A stretch of DNA of 64,000 nt. It comes from Pseudomonas sp. NBRC 111124 (lineage in GTDB: Bacteria; Pseudomonadota; Gammaproteobacteria; Pseudomonadales; Pseudomonadaceae). The translations under genes were made by a program, and so were the position numbers. The number at the start of each line of letters is the position of its first letter. Position 1 is the first letter of the stretch. The stretch is from assembly GCF_001320245.1 (NCBI RefSeq), contig NZ_BCBA01000007.1, positions 62,001 through 126,000 of the forward strand, read 5' to 3'. The notes below the pieces were generated by a model. It was not told the DNA's origin and made no database searches. It saw only the letters and a program-made list of their open reading frames with translations. Positions 19,761 to 29,406 of this stretch are shown here, one piece after another.

Positions 19761-20648
19761 ATGACTAGCCTGACGCTTCCGGACATTGCCACACAGCCGC
19801 AAGAACACACCGCCCCACTTGATTGGGTCGGCATGTGCGGTATTGCCCTGCCCATCCAGTTCGACGGTCGCCATGTATCGGCCATGGCCAATGCCGGTGT
19901 CAGCCTGGTGGATGGCACATCGCGCGGCATCCACATGTCTCGCCTCTACCTCGCGCTGGAATCGCTTGAGCAGCAACCGTTGACGCTCTTGGCCATCCGC
20001 CGTCTTCTTGCAGATTTTCTTGCCAGCCATAAGGGGCTTTCCAATGCGGCTTATCTCGATCTGGCATTCGAGCACCTGCTGAAACGGCCTGCCTTGGTCA
20101 GCCCACTGGCCGGCTGGAAGCGCTATCCGGTTACCCTCGAAGCGAAATTTGAAAATGAAATGTTCCACGTGGAACTATCAGTGGGTGTGCCTTACTCGTC
20201 GACGTGCCCCTGTTCGGCAGCACTGGCAAGGCAACTGATTCAACAACAGTTCGAGGCCGATTTCTCAGAGCAGCAACTGGAGTGCAGCAAGGTGCTGGAA
20301 TGGTTGGGCAGCAGCCAGGGTATTGTCGCAACGCCCCATAGCCAGCGCAGCCAGGCGCTAGTCAACGTGCGCCTGCAGAACGATCTCGCGTCGTTACCGA
20401 TAACCGAACTGATCGACCAGATTGAGGCCAGCCTGGGTACGGCAGTGCAGACTGCAGTAAAGCGTGCAGACGAACAGGCGTTCGCCTTGGCCAATGGGCA
20501 GAACCTGATGTTCTGTGAGGACGCCGCTCGGCGACTGCATCAGTCGCTACGACAGTTGGGGTGGGCTACCGCCTTCAGGGTGCGCGTGGAACATGCAGAG
20601 AGCCTGCATGCCCACGATGCGGTCGCCAGTAGCCAATGGCAGTGGTGA
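19761..20648 (+). CDS. folE2: GTP cyclohydrolase I, type IB (FolE2)
   Basis: 295 residues from MTSLTLPDIATQPQEHTAPLDWVGMCGIALP. It converts GTP to dihydroneopterin triphosphate at the head of folate synthesis using a non-zinc metal, replacing zinc-dependent FolE under zinc limitation. The VPYSSTCPCSAALARQL segment carries the conserved Cys of the FolE2 active site near residue 150, and the C-terminal NLMFCEDAARRL is typical. Divergent from zigA across a Zur-like site. A parS-like 16-mer lies inside the gene at 20161. Confidence 0.94.
   Translation: MTSLTLPDIATQPQEHTAPLDWVGMCGIALPIQFDGRHVSAMANAGVSLVDGTSRGIHMSRLYLALESLEQQPLTLLAIRRLLADFLASHKGLSNAAYLDLAFEHLLKRPALVSPLAGWKRYPVTLEAKFENEMFHVELSVGVPYSSTCPCSAALARQLIQQQFEADFSEQQLECSKVLEWLGSSQGIVATPHSQRSQALVNVRLQNDLASLPITELIDQIEASLGTAVQTAVKRADEQAFALANGQNLMFCEDAARRLHQSLRQLGWATAFRVRVEHAESLHAHDAVASSQWQW
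20161..20176. promoter_or_regulatory. parS-like ParB-binding site inside folE2
   Basis: TGTTCCACGTGGAACT matches the parS 16-mer TGTTCCACGTGGAACA at 15 of 16 positions. It is within coding sequence about 30 kb left of oriC, in the expected range for pseudomonad centromere sites. Confidence 0.85.
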
Positions 20649-20651
20649 AAC

Positions 20652-21179
20652 TCAAGTACGGGGTTTGACTGTTCCACAGTCGTTGCCGAGCCATACGGCC
20701 CGGGTGTTCATGCTGCCTTGCTGCTGAACGCCCGAGGCATTGAAGGTGCCGTTGACCTGGGTTGTGAATTCCTTGTCGCTGAGGAAAGTCGCCTGACCGG
20801 TGCCCTGGGCTTTGGGGCAGCTGAACTGAAACTTCCAGACATTGCCGGTGCGATCAGTAATTTTCTGCGTGCAGCCCGACTTCGGATCCTGCAGCGGAAT
20901 GTCGTTGGTCTGAACCTGCTCAGGCGTCAGGCACGAACGCACGCCATTGCCGCCAATGGTAACGCCCTGCTTGGCCAACACTCCTTCCATCATGGCGCGC
21001 TGTTCCGGCGGCAGGTTCTTCAACTGCCCGAGCATGAATTGCATGTCGGGTAGCGGCTTGCCATCGACCTGCATGTTGCTGGTTGTCAGCTCCCACAGGC
21101 CAGGTTGCAACATCTGTGCATGCACCAGTGGGCTGCTCAGGCTAAGGGCCAGAGCCAACAGTGGCAGACGAATCTTCAT
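20652..21179 (-). CDS. DUF3617 periplasmic protein
   Basis: 175 residues from ATG 21179 (GAGGAG about 10 bases upstream; the preceding TTG is not used). Signal peptide MKIRLPLLALALSLSSPLVHA followed by QMLQPGLWELTTSNMQVDGKPLPD, the diagnostic DUF3617 opening, and cysteines in SCLTPEQV, GCTQKI, FSCPKA and NDCGTV that could form two disulfides. Exported, function unknown. Convergent with folE2, 3 bp apart. Confidence 0.88.
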   Translation of the reverse strand: MKIRLPLLALALSLSSPLVHAQMLQPGLWELTTSNMQVDGKPLPDMQFMLGQLKNLPPEQRAMMEGVLAKQGVTIGGNGVRSCLTPEQVQTNDIPLQDPKSGCTQKITDRTGNVWKFQFSCPKAQGTGQATFLSDKEFTTQVNGTFNASGVQQQGSMNTRAVWLGNDCGTVKPRT

Positions 21180-21309
21180 CAACGAACGCTCCTCGAAAAA
21201 CCGGCCAATGGGCCGGGTTCAGCCTTAGACGCCAAATCCGCTTTCAGGTTGCAAGGCGGACCTGGAACGTGTTCTGTTATCCGCTGTGTATTCGGCAAGC
21301 AGGATGCGT

Positions 21310-22749
21310 ATGGATTACCACAGCCCCTACTTCTTCGGCTACGTGCTCGGCCTGGTTCACGTGCTTGGCATGATCGCCGCGTTGCATGCAGTGTTCACCG
21401 TGCGTACCGCCCAAGGCGCGATTGCCTGGGCCATGTCGTTGTTCTTTATTCCCTACTTCACGCTGATTCCCTACCTGGTGTTTGGGGCCCGCTCGTTCTA
21501 CGCCTACATCCAGGCCCGGCGCCAGGCCAACCAGGAAATGCACGTGGCCATGGCCAGCCTCAACTGGCGACCCTGGGTAGAGGAAGCCCTCACTGCCAGA
21601 GAATCGGAAAGCTACGCGGCCTTGCGTGCCATGCCGAAACTCGGCCGAATGCCTTGCCTGGCTAATAACCAAGTGAAGCTGCTGATCAATGGCAAAGCCA
21701 CCTTTGACGCGATCTTCTCCGCCATCGAGCACGCACGCGAAGCGGTACTGGTGCAGTTTTTCATCATCCACGACGACGCCCTTGGCAAAGACCTGCAGCA
21801 GTTGTTACTGCGCAAGGCGGCCGAGGGTGTGAAGGTATTCGTGCTGTACGACCGTGTCGGCAGCCATGCCCTGCCTGCCCGCTACAGCCAGGTGCTGCGT
21901 GATGGGGGTGTGCAGATCCACGCCTTTGCTACCCGTCGAGGATTGTTCAACCGCTTTCAGGTCAACTTCCGCAACCACCGCAAGATCGTCGTGGTCGACG
22001 GCCTGCTCGGTTTCATCGGTGGGCACAACGTGGGTGATGAGTACCTCGGCAAGAACCCGCACCTGTCACCTTGGCGCGATACCCATGTGCAGATCAGCGG
22101 GCCGGTGCTGGCCTGCCTGCAGGAGTCGTTCGCCGAAGACTGGTACTGGGCCACGCGCCAGCTGCCACCTTTGATCCTGCAGGATACCTACCCCGACAAT
22201 GGCGTGCTTTGCCAAGCCCTGGCCAGTGGCCCGGCAGACCCGCAGGAAACCTGTTCACTGTTCTTCATCGAAGCCATCCACTCGGCAATAAAGCGGGTGT
22301 GGATCACCAGCCCCTACTTCATTCCGGACGAAGCCGTGTTTGCCGCCTTACGCCTGGCGGTGCTACGCGGGGTGGATGTGCGCGTGCTGATCCCCTCTCG
22401 GCCCGATCACAAGATTGTCTATGCGGCCTCCAGCCTGTTCGCCTTCGAAGCGGTTCGGGCCGGGGTACGTATGTTTCGCTATCAACCAGGGTTCCTGCAC
22501 CAGAAGGTGGTGCTGGTGGATGATGAGGTCAGTGCGATCGGCAGCGCCAATCTGGACAACCGCTCGTTCCGGCTCAACTTCGAGATCACCTTGCTGACCG
22601 TGGACCGCCTGTTCGCCGACCAGGTGGAGGCAATGTTGCTGGACGACTTCGAAGAGGCCCGTGAAATCACTGCAGAAGACAGCCGCGATACCCACCGTGT
22701 TCAGCAGTTAGGGATGCGCATAGCTCGGCTGATTTCACCCATTCTCTAA
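21310..22749 (+). CDS. cls: Cardiolipin synthase
   Basis: 479 residues from [21 protein letters not shown]; upstream in-frame ATG 21304 would add two residues. Two N-terminal membrane helices (about 5-25 and 38-60) precede two phospholipase-D HKD motifs: [19 protein letters not shown] near 225 and [21 protein letters not shown] near 397. It condenses two phosphatidylglycerols into cardiolipin and glycerol at the inner membrane. The length is standard for the long Cls family. Followed by a GC-rich hairpin and convergent cfa. Confidence 0.94.
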   Translation: MDYHSPYFFGYVLGLVHVLGMIAALHAVFTVRTAQGAIAWAMSLFFIPYFTLIPYLVFGARSFYAYIQARRQANQEMHVAMASLNWRPWVEEALTARESESYAALRAMPKLGRMPCLANNQVKLLINGKATFDAIFSAIEHAREAVLVQFFIIHDDALGKDLQQLLLRKAAEGVKVFVLYDRVGSHALPARYSQVLRDGGVQIHAFATRRGLFNRFQVNFRNHRKIVVVDGLLGFIGGHNVGDEYLGKNPHLSPWRDTHVQISGPVLACLQESFAEDWYWATRQLPPLILQDTYPDNGVLCQALASGPADPQETCSLFFIEAIHSAIKRVWITSPYFIPDEAVFAALRLAVLRGVDVRVLIPSRPDHKIVYAASSLFAFEAVRAGVRMFRYQPGFLHQKVVLVDDEVSAIGSANLDNRSFRLNFEITLLTVDRLFADQVEAMLLDDFEEAREITAEDSRDTHRVQQLGMRIARLISPIL

Positions 22750-22756
22750 ATGAAGA

Positions 22757-22778
22757 AGGGGCCGCTTTTGCGGCCCCT
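22757..22778. terminator. Bidirectional hairpin between cls and cfa
   Basis: AGGGGCCG-CTTTTG-CGGCCCCT forms an 8-bp G/C stem between two convergent stop codons. It lacks a clear T-run on the plus strand, so termination efficiency is uncertain. Confidence 0.6.
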
Positions 22779-22797
22779 CTGCAGTCGTCATAACTGT

Positions 22798-23982
22798 TCA
22801 GCGATAAAGATCTTCCCGCGTCCAGGGCAGATCATGGTGACCATCGGCATATGGCTTCACGGCCAGAATCTGATGCAGGTTGATCCAGCCCTTCTGGAAT
22901 GCGTAGGCACAGCCGGCCAGGTACAGACGCCAGATCCGCAGCGTCTTCTCCGGCACCAGCGCCGCCGCCTTGTGCAGCTGGTTCTCCAGGTTTTCGCTCC
23001 AGTGATGCAGTGTCTTGGCATAGTGCAGGCGCAGGCTCTCGACGTCCACCACCTCCAGCCCCGCCTCACAAATGCTGGCGGTGATCATCGACAGATGCGG
23101 CAGCTCGCCATTGGGGAATACGTAACGGTCGATGAAGTCACCCGCCCCTCGCCCGACAGGTCGGCCATCGATGTGCTTGGCAGTGATGCCATGGTTCATC
23201 ACCACGCCACCTTCGCGCACGGCGCCGAACAGCTTCTGGCAATACAGGGGCAGGTTGGCATGGCCAACGTGCTCGAACATGCCAACGCTGACCACCTTGT
23301 CGAAACGGCCATCCTGGGGCAGGTCGCGGTAGTCGAGAATCTGCAGGTCGACCCGCTCGGACAGCCCTTCGGCCTTGACCCGTTGCCGTCCGAGTTTCAG
23401 CTGTTCTTTGCTCAAGGTAATGCCGAACACCTTGGCACCATATTCGCGAGCGGCAAAACGAGACAAGCCGCCCCAGCCGCAACCCACGTCCAGCAGATAG
23501 TCACCGGCATCCAGGCGCAGCTTGCGGCATAAGTGGTCGAACTTATCCTGCTGGGCCTGATCGAGGGTATTGTCCGGCTCGCGGAAGTAAGCGCAGGAAT
23601 ACGCCATGTCCTGATCCAGCCACAGCTGGTAGAACTCATTGGAAACATCATAGTGGTAGGAAATGGACTGGGCGTCGGTGTTCTTGTCGTGGGCCAGACG
23701 CTGCGGCGGTGTCTCATCCTCGCCGGTCAACAGTGCTTCGCTGAGCTCGTCGCATACGCGGATCGCTTCGCCGATGTCGCCTTCAAGCTCCAGCTTGCCC
23801 TCCACGAACGCGGTGCCCAGCTGGTCCATGCTTGGATGTGTCAGCTGTGAGATCAGCTGTGGGTCCTTGACCAGGATGGTGACCTGCGGGCTTGGTCCCA
23901 GATCGAACTGGTTGCCATCCCACAGCTTGAACCGCAGTGGCAGGTGCAGGCTCTGCAGTGCCGGTGGAAGTTGAGCAAGCAT
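22798..23982 (-). CDS. cfa: Cyclopropane-fatty-acyl-phospholipid synthase
   Basis: 394 residues from ATG 23982, with GGGAGAGG about 8 bases upstream; an in-frame GTG at 23988 is too close to that site. SAM-dependent methyltransferase fold with motif I LLDVGCGWGGLSRFAA near 178, preceded by ISYHYDVSNEFYQLWLDQDMAYSCAYF and followed by SVGMFEHVGHANLPLY and GELPHLS, all Cfa signatures. It adds a methylene group to unsaturated acyl chains of membrane lipids, usually in stationary phase. Pseudomonads often carry a second copy elsewhere. Confidence 0.94.
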   Translation of the reverse strand: MLAQLPPALQSLHLPLRFKLWDGNQFDLGPSPQVTILVKDPQLISQLTHPSMDQLGTAFVEGKLELEGDIGEAIRVCDELSEALLTGEDETPPQRLAHDKNTDAQSISYHYDVSNEFYQLWLDQDMAYSCAYFREPDNTLDQAQQDKFDHLCRKLRLDAGDYLLDVGCGWGGLSRFAAREYGAKVFGITLSKEQLKLGRQRVKAEGLSERVDLQILDYRDLPQDGRFDKVVSVGMFEHVGHANLPLYCQKLFGAVREGGVVMNHGITAKHIDGRPVGRGAGDFIDRYVFPNGELPHLSMITASICEAGLEVVDVESLRLHYAKTLHHWSENLENQLHKAAALVPEKTLRIWRLYLAGCAYAFQKGWINLHQILAVKPYADGHHDLPWTREDLYR

Positions 23983-24122
23983 GAACACCTCTCCCTATCG
24001 CTATCCCTAAAAGACCACGACGTCTGATAGTTCGAACGCCGTCGGATCAGAGTAGTTCATTCGTGGGAGGTTTCCTCTAACCGAGACCAAGGTCTAGAAC
24101 CAACTGATCTGATGAAAGCAAG

Positions 24123-24138
24123 GGATTGTATACAATCC
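24123..24138. promoter_or_regulatory. Perfect 16-bp palindrome upstream of lpd
   Basis: GGATTGTATACAATCC is perfectly self-complementary and lies 60 bp before the lpd start. ATTGTATACAAT resembles operators of FadR-type GntR regulators, though no such regulator is in the window; it could also contain a -10 element. Confidence 0.5.
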
Positions 24139-24197
24139 GCGCTTCTCAGCTTAACCTTATGCCCCTCTCGCGCTTCCTCATCTGGAGTACAAAACCC

Positions 24198-25598
24198 ATG
24201 AAATCCTATGACGTGGTGATCATCGGCGGCGGCCCTGGCGGCTACAACGCAGCGATCCGCGCTGGCCAACTGGGCCTGAGTGTCGCCTGCGTGGAAGGCC
24301 GCTCGACCCTCGGTGGCACCTGCCTTAACGTCGGTTGCATGCCATCCAAGGCGTTGCTGCACGCCTCCGAACTTTATGAAGCCGCAAGCGGCGACGAGTT
24401 CGCCCACCTCGGCATCGAAGTGAAGCCAACGCTCAACCTCGGCCAGATGATGAAGCAGAAGGACGAGAGCGTGACCGGCCTGACCAAGGGCATCGAGTAC
24501 CTGTTCCGCAAGAACAAGGTCGACTGGGTGAAAGGCTGGGGCCGCCTGGATGGCGTCGGCAAGGTCATCGTCAAGGCAGAAGATGGCAGCGAGACCACGC
24601 TGCAGGCCAAGGACATCGTCATCGCCACCGGCTCCGAGCCCACTCCTCTGCCCGGCGTGACCATCGACAACCAGCGCATCATCGACTCCACCGGTGCCCT
24701 TGCCCTGCCGCAGGTACCCAAGCACCTGGTGGTGATCGGCGCTGGCGTCATCGGCCTGGAACTGGGTTCGGTGTGGCGCCGGCTGGGTGCACAGGTCACC
24801 GTGATCGAGTACCTGGACCGCATCTGCCCAGGCACCGATGAAGAAACCGCCAAGACCCTGCAGAAAGCCCTGGCCAAGCAAGGCATGGCCTTCAAGCTTG
24901 GCAGCAAGGTCACCCAGGCGAAGACAGAAACCGACGGTGTCAGCCTGACCCTCGAGCCGGCTGCCGGCGGTGCCGTCGAAACCCTGCAAGCTGACTACGT
25001 GCTGGTCGCCATTGGCCGCCGTCCTTATACCAAGGGCCTGAACCTGGAAAGCGTTGGACTGGAAACCGACAAGCGCGGCATGCTGAGCAACGAGCACCAC
25101 CGCACCTCGGTCCCGGGTGTATGGGTGATCGGCGATGTCACCTCCGGCCCGATGCTGGCGCACAAGGCTGAAGACGAAGCGGTCGCCTGCATCGAGCGCA
25201 TCGCCGGCAAGCCCCATGAAGTGAACTACAACCTGATCCCCGGCGTGATCTACACCCGCCCGGAACTGGCTACCGTCGGCAAGACCGAAGAGCAGCTGAA
25301 GGCCGAAGGCCGCGCCTACAAGGTCGGCAAGTTCCCCTTCACCGCCAACAGCCGCGCCAAGATCAACCACGAGACCGAAGGCTTCGCCAAGGTCATCGCC
25401 GATGCCAACACCGATGAAGTGCTCGGCGTGCACCTGGTCGGCCCGAGCGTCAGCGAGATGATTGGCGAGTTCTGCGTGGCCATGGAGTTTGCCGCCTCGG
25501 CTGAAGACATCGCCCTCATCTGCCACCCGCACCCCACCCGTTCCGAAGCGCTGCGCCAGGCGGCGATGAACGTGCACGGCATGGCCATGCAAATCTGA
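24198..25598 (+). CDS. lpd: Dihydrolipoyl dehydrogenase (E3)
   Basis: 466 residues from ATG 24198 (GGAG 10 bases upstream; the longer frame to 24126 has unrelated residues). FAD motif VVIIGGGPGGYNAAIRAGQLG at residues 5-25, redox disulfide GGTCLNVGCMPSKALLH near 40-56, NAD motif GAGVIGLELGSVWRRLG near 180, and C-terminal HPHPTRSE with the catalytic His/Glu. It reoxidises dihydrolipoamide in 2-oxo acid dehydrogenases or the glycine cleavage system. No E1/E2 gene is adjacent, so this is one of the extra Lpd isoforms typical of pseudomonads; the partner complex is unknown. Confidence 0.94.
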   Translation: MKSYDVVIIGGGPGGYNAAIRAGQLGLSVACVEGRSTLGGTCLNVGCMPSKALLHASELYEAASGDEFAHLGIEVKPTLNLGQMMKQKDESVTGLTKGIEYLFRKNKVDWVKGWGRLDGVGKVIVKAEDGSETTLQAKDIVIATGSEPTPLPGVTIDNQRIIDSTGALALPQVPKHLVVIGAGVIGLELGSVWRRLGAQVTVIEYLDRICPGTDEETAKTLQKALAKQGMAFKLGSKVTQAKTETDGVSLTLEPAAGGAVETLQADYVLVAIGRRPYTKGLNLESVGLETDKRGMLSNEHHRTSVPGVWVIGDVTSGPMLAHKAEDEAVACIERIAGKPHEVNYNLIPGVIYTRPELATVGKTEEQLKAEGRAYKVGKFPFTANSRAKINHETEGFAKVIADANTDEVLGVHLVGPSVSEMIGEFCVAMEFAASAEDIALICHPHPTRSEALRQAAMNVHGMAMQI

Positions 25599-25672
25599 CC
25601 CCGCTGGCTCCGCCGGTTTTTTCGAAATACCATTGATGCACGCTTTCGATCAAACCAGCGGGGCCCCACCGG

Positions 25673-26581
25673 TTGAGCATCAACTTCGATCTGAATGACT
25701 TGCAAGCTTTCCGCGCTGTCGTTGAGCAAGGCAGTTTTCGCCGTGCGGCCGACACCATCCGTATTACCCAGTCAGCGTTGAGCCGGCGCATCGAGAAACT
25801 CGAGTCGGCGCTGGGCGTGAAGTTGCTCGAACGGACCACGCGCAAGGTGTCGCTGACCAACGTCGGGCGCGCCTTCCTGCCCCAGGTCGAACGCCTGCTG
25901 GACGACCTGGACCTGGCGCTGCTCAGCGTCGGGGACGGTGGCTCACTGCGCACCGGCACCCTGACCATCGCCTGTGTGCCGTCAGCCGCCTACTACTTCA
26001 TGCCCCATGCGATCCGCGCCTACCATGCGCTGTACCCGAAAGTACGCATCAACCTGTACGACGCCTCCGCCAACGAGGTGAGTGCCGCCCTGGCCTCCGG
26101 CGAAGCAGACTTCGGCCTCAGCTTCACGGGCAATCTCGCTCCGGAGATCGAGTTCAGCGACTTGCTGGAGGAGCAGTACGTCATCGCCTGCCGCCACGAC
26201 CATCCCCTGGCCAAGCAGGATAAGGTGACCTGGGCACAAGCCTACGAACATGACTACATCAGCCTGGGTAAGTCGTCTGGCAATCGCCTGGTACTGGACC
26301 GGGCGTTGGCCGGCATGCAGGTGAGCAAAGAGAGTGTCTGCGAGGCAAGGCATGTGACCACCCTGCTGGGCCTGATCGAAGCGGGCCTGGGTATTGCTGC
26401 GGTGCCATCGATTGCGCTGCCGATGTCACCTCATCCAATTTTGGCCAGCGTTGCACTGGTCGAACCGCAGGTCAGCCGCAAGATGGGCCTGCTCAAGCGC
26501 CGCGGCCGCACGCTGACGCCTGCGGCACTTGAGATGGTAAGGCTGATTCGGGAATTGCCCGGCGTATTACCGGGCGACTGA
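25673..26581 (+). CDS. LysR-family transcriptional regulator
   Basis: 302 residues from a TTG start, MSINFDLNDLQAFRAVVEQGSFRRAADTIRITQSALSRRIEKLE. Winged helix-turn-helix at about 6-65, effector domain about 92-298. It overlaps the end of the convergent periplasmic binding protein gene by 15 bp. The MFS/binding-protein pair next door is a plausible target, but no shared promoter gap supports this directly. Confidence 0.9.
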   Translation: MSINFDLNDLQAFRAVVEQGSFRRAADTIRITQSALSRRIEKLESALGVKLLERTTRKVSLTNVGRAFLPQVERLLDDLDLALLSVGDGGSLRTGTLTIACVPSAAYYFMPHAIRAYHALYPKVRINLYDASANEVSAALASGEADFGLSFTGNLAPEIEFSDLLEEQYVIACRHDHPLAKQDKVTWAQAYEHDYISLGKSSGNRLVLDRALAGMQVSKESVCEARHVTTLLGLIEAGLGIAAVPSIALPMSPHPILASVALVEPQVSRKMGLLKRRGRTLTPAALEMVRLIRELPGVLPGD

Positions 26582-27325
26582 ATCCAGGCCGGTGGCACGT
26601 ACGTCAGGCTGCACGGCAGGTGAGGCCAGGTACTGCAGAAGCTGTTTCGCCTCGGCAGGGTGCTCGGCGCCTTTTGGAACAGCGGCAGCGAAACGGGTGA
26701 CCGACTGCAGGCTCTCCGGAATCTTGCCAACGAACGTCACACCTGACACGGGCAGCAACTCGGCCACCTGCTGGAAACCAAGTTCATAGGTACCCTGAGC
26801 CACCTGCGAGGCCACGGGTATGCGCTCGACCATGGTGCTCTTGCCGACCAGGCGCTCCTCGATGCCCAACTTCTTGTACAGCTCCTTCTCGATATACACG
26901 CCACTGGCGCTATCCGAGTAGGCCACCGATTTTGCCGACAGCAGCGTCTGTTTCAGCTGATCGGGGGTGCCAATATCGGGTTTGGGCTGGCCCTGCTTGA
27001 CCACCATACCGATGCGCGAGTCCGCCAGTTCGACGCGTGAAGCCGGGTCAACCTTACCCTGACGGATAAGCTCGTCCAGTGCATAGCCGACCATGATCAC
27101 CACGTCGGCATGCTCACCACGAGCCAGGCGATTGGGGATTGCTTCGGGCGCCTTGCCCATCGAGGGCCCGAGCACGGTCACCAGTGTATCGCCGCTCTGC
27201 GCGGCATACTTGGGTGCCAGTTGCTTGTAGGCGGCGGTGAAGCCGCCCGAGGTCATTACGGTCAGTTCAGCAGCCTGGGCAAGGCTGCAGCCAGCCAGAA
27301 GAGCAGCGGCAAGTAACGCTTTCAT
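26567..27325 (-). CDS. Periplasmic substrate-binding protein, ModA-like (SBP_bac_11)
   Basis: 252 residues from ATG 27325 with AGGAAC six bases upstream; another ATG at 27337 overlaps the MFS stop by 4 bp. Signal peptide MKALLAAALLAGCSLAQA then AELTVMTSGGFTAAYKQLAPKYAAQSGDTLVTVLGPSMGKAPEAIPNRLARGEHADVVIMVG, the layout of molybdate-type binding proteins. The ligand-specific residues cannot be read; the family also includes organic-anion binders. No ABC permease or ATPase is nearby; instead it follows an MFS symporter gene by 8 bp, suggesting a joint role in uptake or sensing of an organic acid. Confidence 0.88.
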   Translation of the reverse strand: MKALLAAALLAGCSLAQAAELTVMTSGGFTAAYKQLAPKYAAQSGDTLVTVLGPSMGKAPEAIPNRLARGEHADVVIMVGYALDELIRQGKVDPASRVELADSRIGMVVKQGQPKPDIGTPDQLKQTLLSAKSVAYSDSASGVYIEKELYKKLGIEERLVGKSTMVERIPVASQVAQGTYELGFQQVAELLPVSGVTFVGKIPESLQSVTRFAAAVPKGAEHPAEAKQLLQYLASPAVQPDVRATGLDSVAR

Positions 27326-27333
27326 CGAGTTCC

Positions 27334-28632
27334 TCATACGGCCACCGGTGCACGGTGGGCCAAGCGACGGTACAGCATCCAGGTGGCGACGAATGCACAC
27401 AGCGCGGCAAACATCATCCAGTAGGCAGGTGCCGCCTTGTCATTGGTGACATGGATCATCCACGTCGAGATAGCCGGGGTGAACCCCCCGAACAGCGCAG
27501 TCGCCAGGCTATAAGCCAGCGAAAAACCGGCCACACGGACTTCCACCGGCATGATTTCGGTCAGCGCCGGGATCATCGCGCCGTTGTACATGCCATACAG
27601 GAACGAGAACCACAGCAGCACTTCAAGCATGTGGCCGAAGGTCGGTGCCTGGGCCAGATAAGACAGTGCCGGGTAAGCGGTGATCAAGGTCATCAGCGAC
27701 ATGGCCAGCAGCAGCGGCTTGCGTCCGAAGCGGTCGCTAAGGGCGCCACCGATGGGCAGCCAGATGAAGTTCGACACGGCTGTCAGCAAGGTTACAAGTA
27801 GCGCGTCACCGGTACTCAGTTGCAGCACGGTCTTGCCAAAGGTCGGCGCATACACGGTGATCATGTAGAAGGCCGTGGTGGTCATGGCCACCATCAGCAT
27901 GCCGAACAGCACCATGCCGGAATTGGCAGCCAGCGTCGCCAGCACCTGCTTCATGGTTGGGCGATGTTCGCGGGCGGCGAACTCCTCGGTTTCCTGCAGG
28001 CTACGACGCAGCAGGAAGATGACCGGGATGATCATGCAGCCCACAGCAAACGGTATCCGCCAACCCCACTGGGTAATCTCGTCAGCAGTCAGCCACTCGT
28101 TGAGGCCAAAGCCGAGCGCCGCGGCCACGACGACCGCCACCTGCTGGCTGGCGGATTGCCAACTGGCGTAGAAGCCCCTGTGTCCAGGCGTTGCCATTTC
28201 GGCCAGGTACACAGACACACCGCCGAGCTCCGCGCCGGCCGAGAAACCTTGGAGCAAGCGCCCGATCAGCACCAGCGCCGGAGCCAGAAGCCCGATACTG
28301 GCGTAGCCGGGCACCAGCACGATCAGCAAGGTCCCACTGGCCATGATCGCCAAGGTAACGATCAGCCCTTTACGCCGGCCTACGTCATCAATGTAAGCAC
28401 CCAGGATCACCGCACCCAGCGGGCGCATGAGGAAGCCTGCGCCAAACACAGCGAAGGTCATCATCAAAGAGGCGAATTCATTGGACGCAGGGAAGAAGGC
28501 CGCCGCGATATGCGTGGCATAGAAGCCGAACAGGAAGAAGTCGAATTGTTCGAGGAAGTTTCCGGACGTTACCCGGAAGACCATACCGGCCTTGGACTTG
28601 CCCTCGGGCACCGAGTGTGACGGCAGACTCAT
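27334..28632 (-). CDS. MFS metabolite:proton symporter (citrate/tricarballylate type)
   Basis: 432 residues with twelve membrane segments. The start [26 protein letters not shown] and the loop [13 protein letters not shown] plus [11 protein letters not shown] are signatures of the MHS branch of the major facilitator superfamily, which contains citrate, tricarballylate, ketoglutarate and shikimate transporters. Substrate is most likely a di- or tricarboxylate taken up with H+. Followed 8 bp downstream by the binding-protein gene. Promoter should lie in 28633-28700. Confidence 0.9.
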   Translation of the reverse strand: MSLPSHSVPEGKSKAGMVFRVTSGNFLEQFDFFLFGFYATHIAAAFFPASNEFASLMMTFAVFGAGFLMRPLGAVILGAYIDDVGRRKGLIVTLAIMASGTLLIVLVPGYASIGLLAPALVLIGRLLQGFSAGAELGGVSVYLAEMATPGHRGFYASWQSASQQVAVVVAAALGFGLNEWLTADEITQWGWRIPFAVGCMIIPVIFLLRRSLQETEEFAAREHRPTMKQVLATLAANSGMVLFGMLMVAMTTTAFYMITVYAPTFGKTVLQLSTGDALLVTLLTAVSNFIWLPIGGALSDRFGRKPLLLAMSLMTLITAYPALSYLAQAPTFGHMLEVLLWFSFLYGMYNGAMIPALTEIMPVEVRVAGFSLAYSLATALFGGFTPAISTWMIHVTNDKAAPAYWMMFAALCAFVATWMLYRRLAHRAPVAV

Positions 28633-28962
28633 GGTGTGGATCTCCAGCGTTTCTTAATAATTGTAAGTGCTTATTTCTGGAATGATCGTCGAAAGCGGCG
28701 CTGGAGATAATCGTTCATTTTTCATTAATTGATGCGTGAGTGCGATCAATGAGGGGTGTGCTCGGGTTCGTGGCGCCGAGGATCCGAAATATTCACCGCT
28801 TAGAGGGGTTCGCGTTATTGTCCCAATCAACGGAACAATGATTCACTTTAAAGCCCAATTGTCTTGACCGATCTTGCGCTTCAGAATGGCTCCCATACCG
28901 CAGACAACGCCACCGGGCACAGCGCGGTGAGCCATTCGAACTCAAGAATCAGGAGCTACAAG
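28633..28962. other. Intergenic region between divergent MFS and doxX genes
   Basis: 330 bp, A/T-rich in the middle. It contains a 9-bp inverted repeat TCTCCAGCG (28641-28649) and CGCTGGAGA (28699-28707) flanking the likely MFS promoter, and an interrupted repeat TTGAT...ATCAA (28728-28749). An upstream in-frame extension of doxX from 28864 has no good ribosome-binding site. No RNA gene recognised. Confidence 0.5.
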
Positions 28963-29385
28963 ATGAACAACTTCAAAGGTACAACTGCAGTCGTCGGTCG
29001 TGTGTTGCTGGCCGTGCTGTTCCTGCTCAGCGGCTTCAGCAAGCTGACCTCGCCCGAGGGCACCATCGCCTATATCGAATCGAGCGGACTGCCCTTCCCG
29101 CTACTGAGCTACCTGGCAGCACTGGGCGTTGAACTCGGCCTCGCGACACTGCTGATCATCGGCTTTCAGACCCGCATCGTCGCGGTGGTCATGGCACTGT
29201 TCACCGTGATGGCAGCCTTCGCCTTCCACAACAACCTGGCGGACCAAGGGCAGTTCATCAACTTCTTCAAGAACATCTCGATTGCAGGTGGCCTGTTGCA
29301 GATCGCAGCATTTGGCGGCGGTGCATTGAGCATTGATGCGCTGATCGGCAAGATCAAAGGGAAGACCCTACTGAAAGCAGCTTGA
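28963..29385 (+). CDS. DoxX-family membrane protein
   Basis: 140 residues from MNNFKGTTAVVGRVLLAVLFLLSGFSKLTSPEGTIAYIESSGLPFP, with AGGAG 8 bases upstream. Four hydrophobic segments (about 10-28, 47-65, 72-90, 108-125) and the GFSKL motif are typical of DoxX/YphA-like quinone-associated membrane proteins. Biochemical function unclear; members are linked to redox or oxidative stress systems. Convergent with glmS; a shared terminator follows. Confidence 0.88.
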   Translation: MNNFKGTTAVVGRVLLAVLFLLSGFSKLTSPEGTIAYIESSGLPFPLLSYLAALGVELGLATLLIIGFQTRIVAVVMALFTVMAAFAFHNNLADQGQFINFFKNISIAGGLLQIAAFGGGALSIDALIGKIKGKTLLKAA

Positions 29386-29406
29386 ACCTCACTGATCGCA
29401 CAAATG

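Noticed and set aside
24126-24197. N-terminal extension of the dihydrolipoyl dehydrogenase
   Set aside because: The 24 extra residues do not fit the family, cover a palindromic regulatory site, and ATG 24198 has its own ribosome-binding site.
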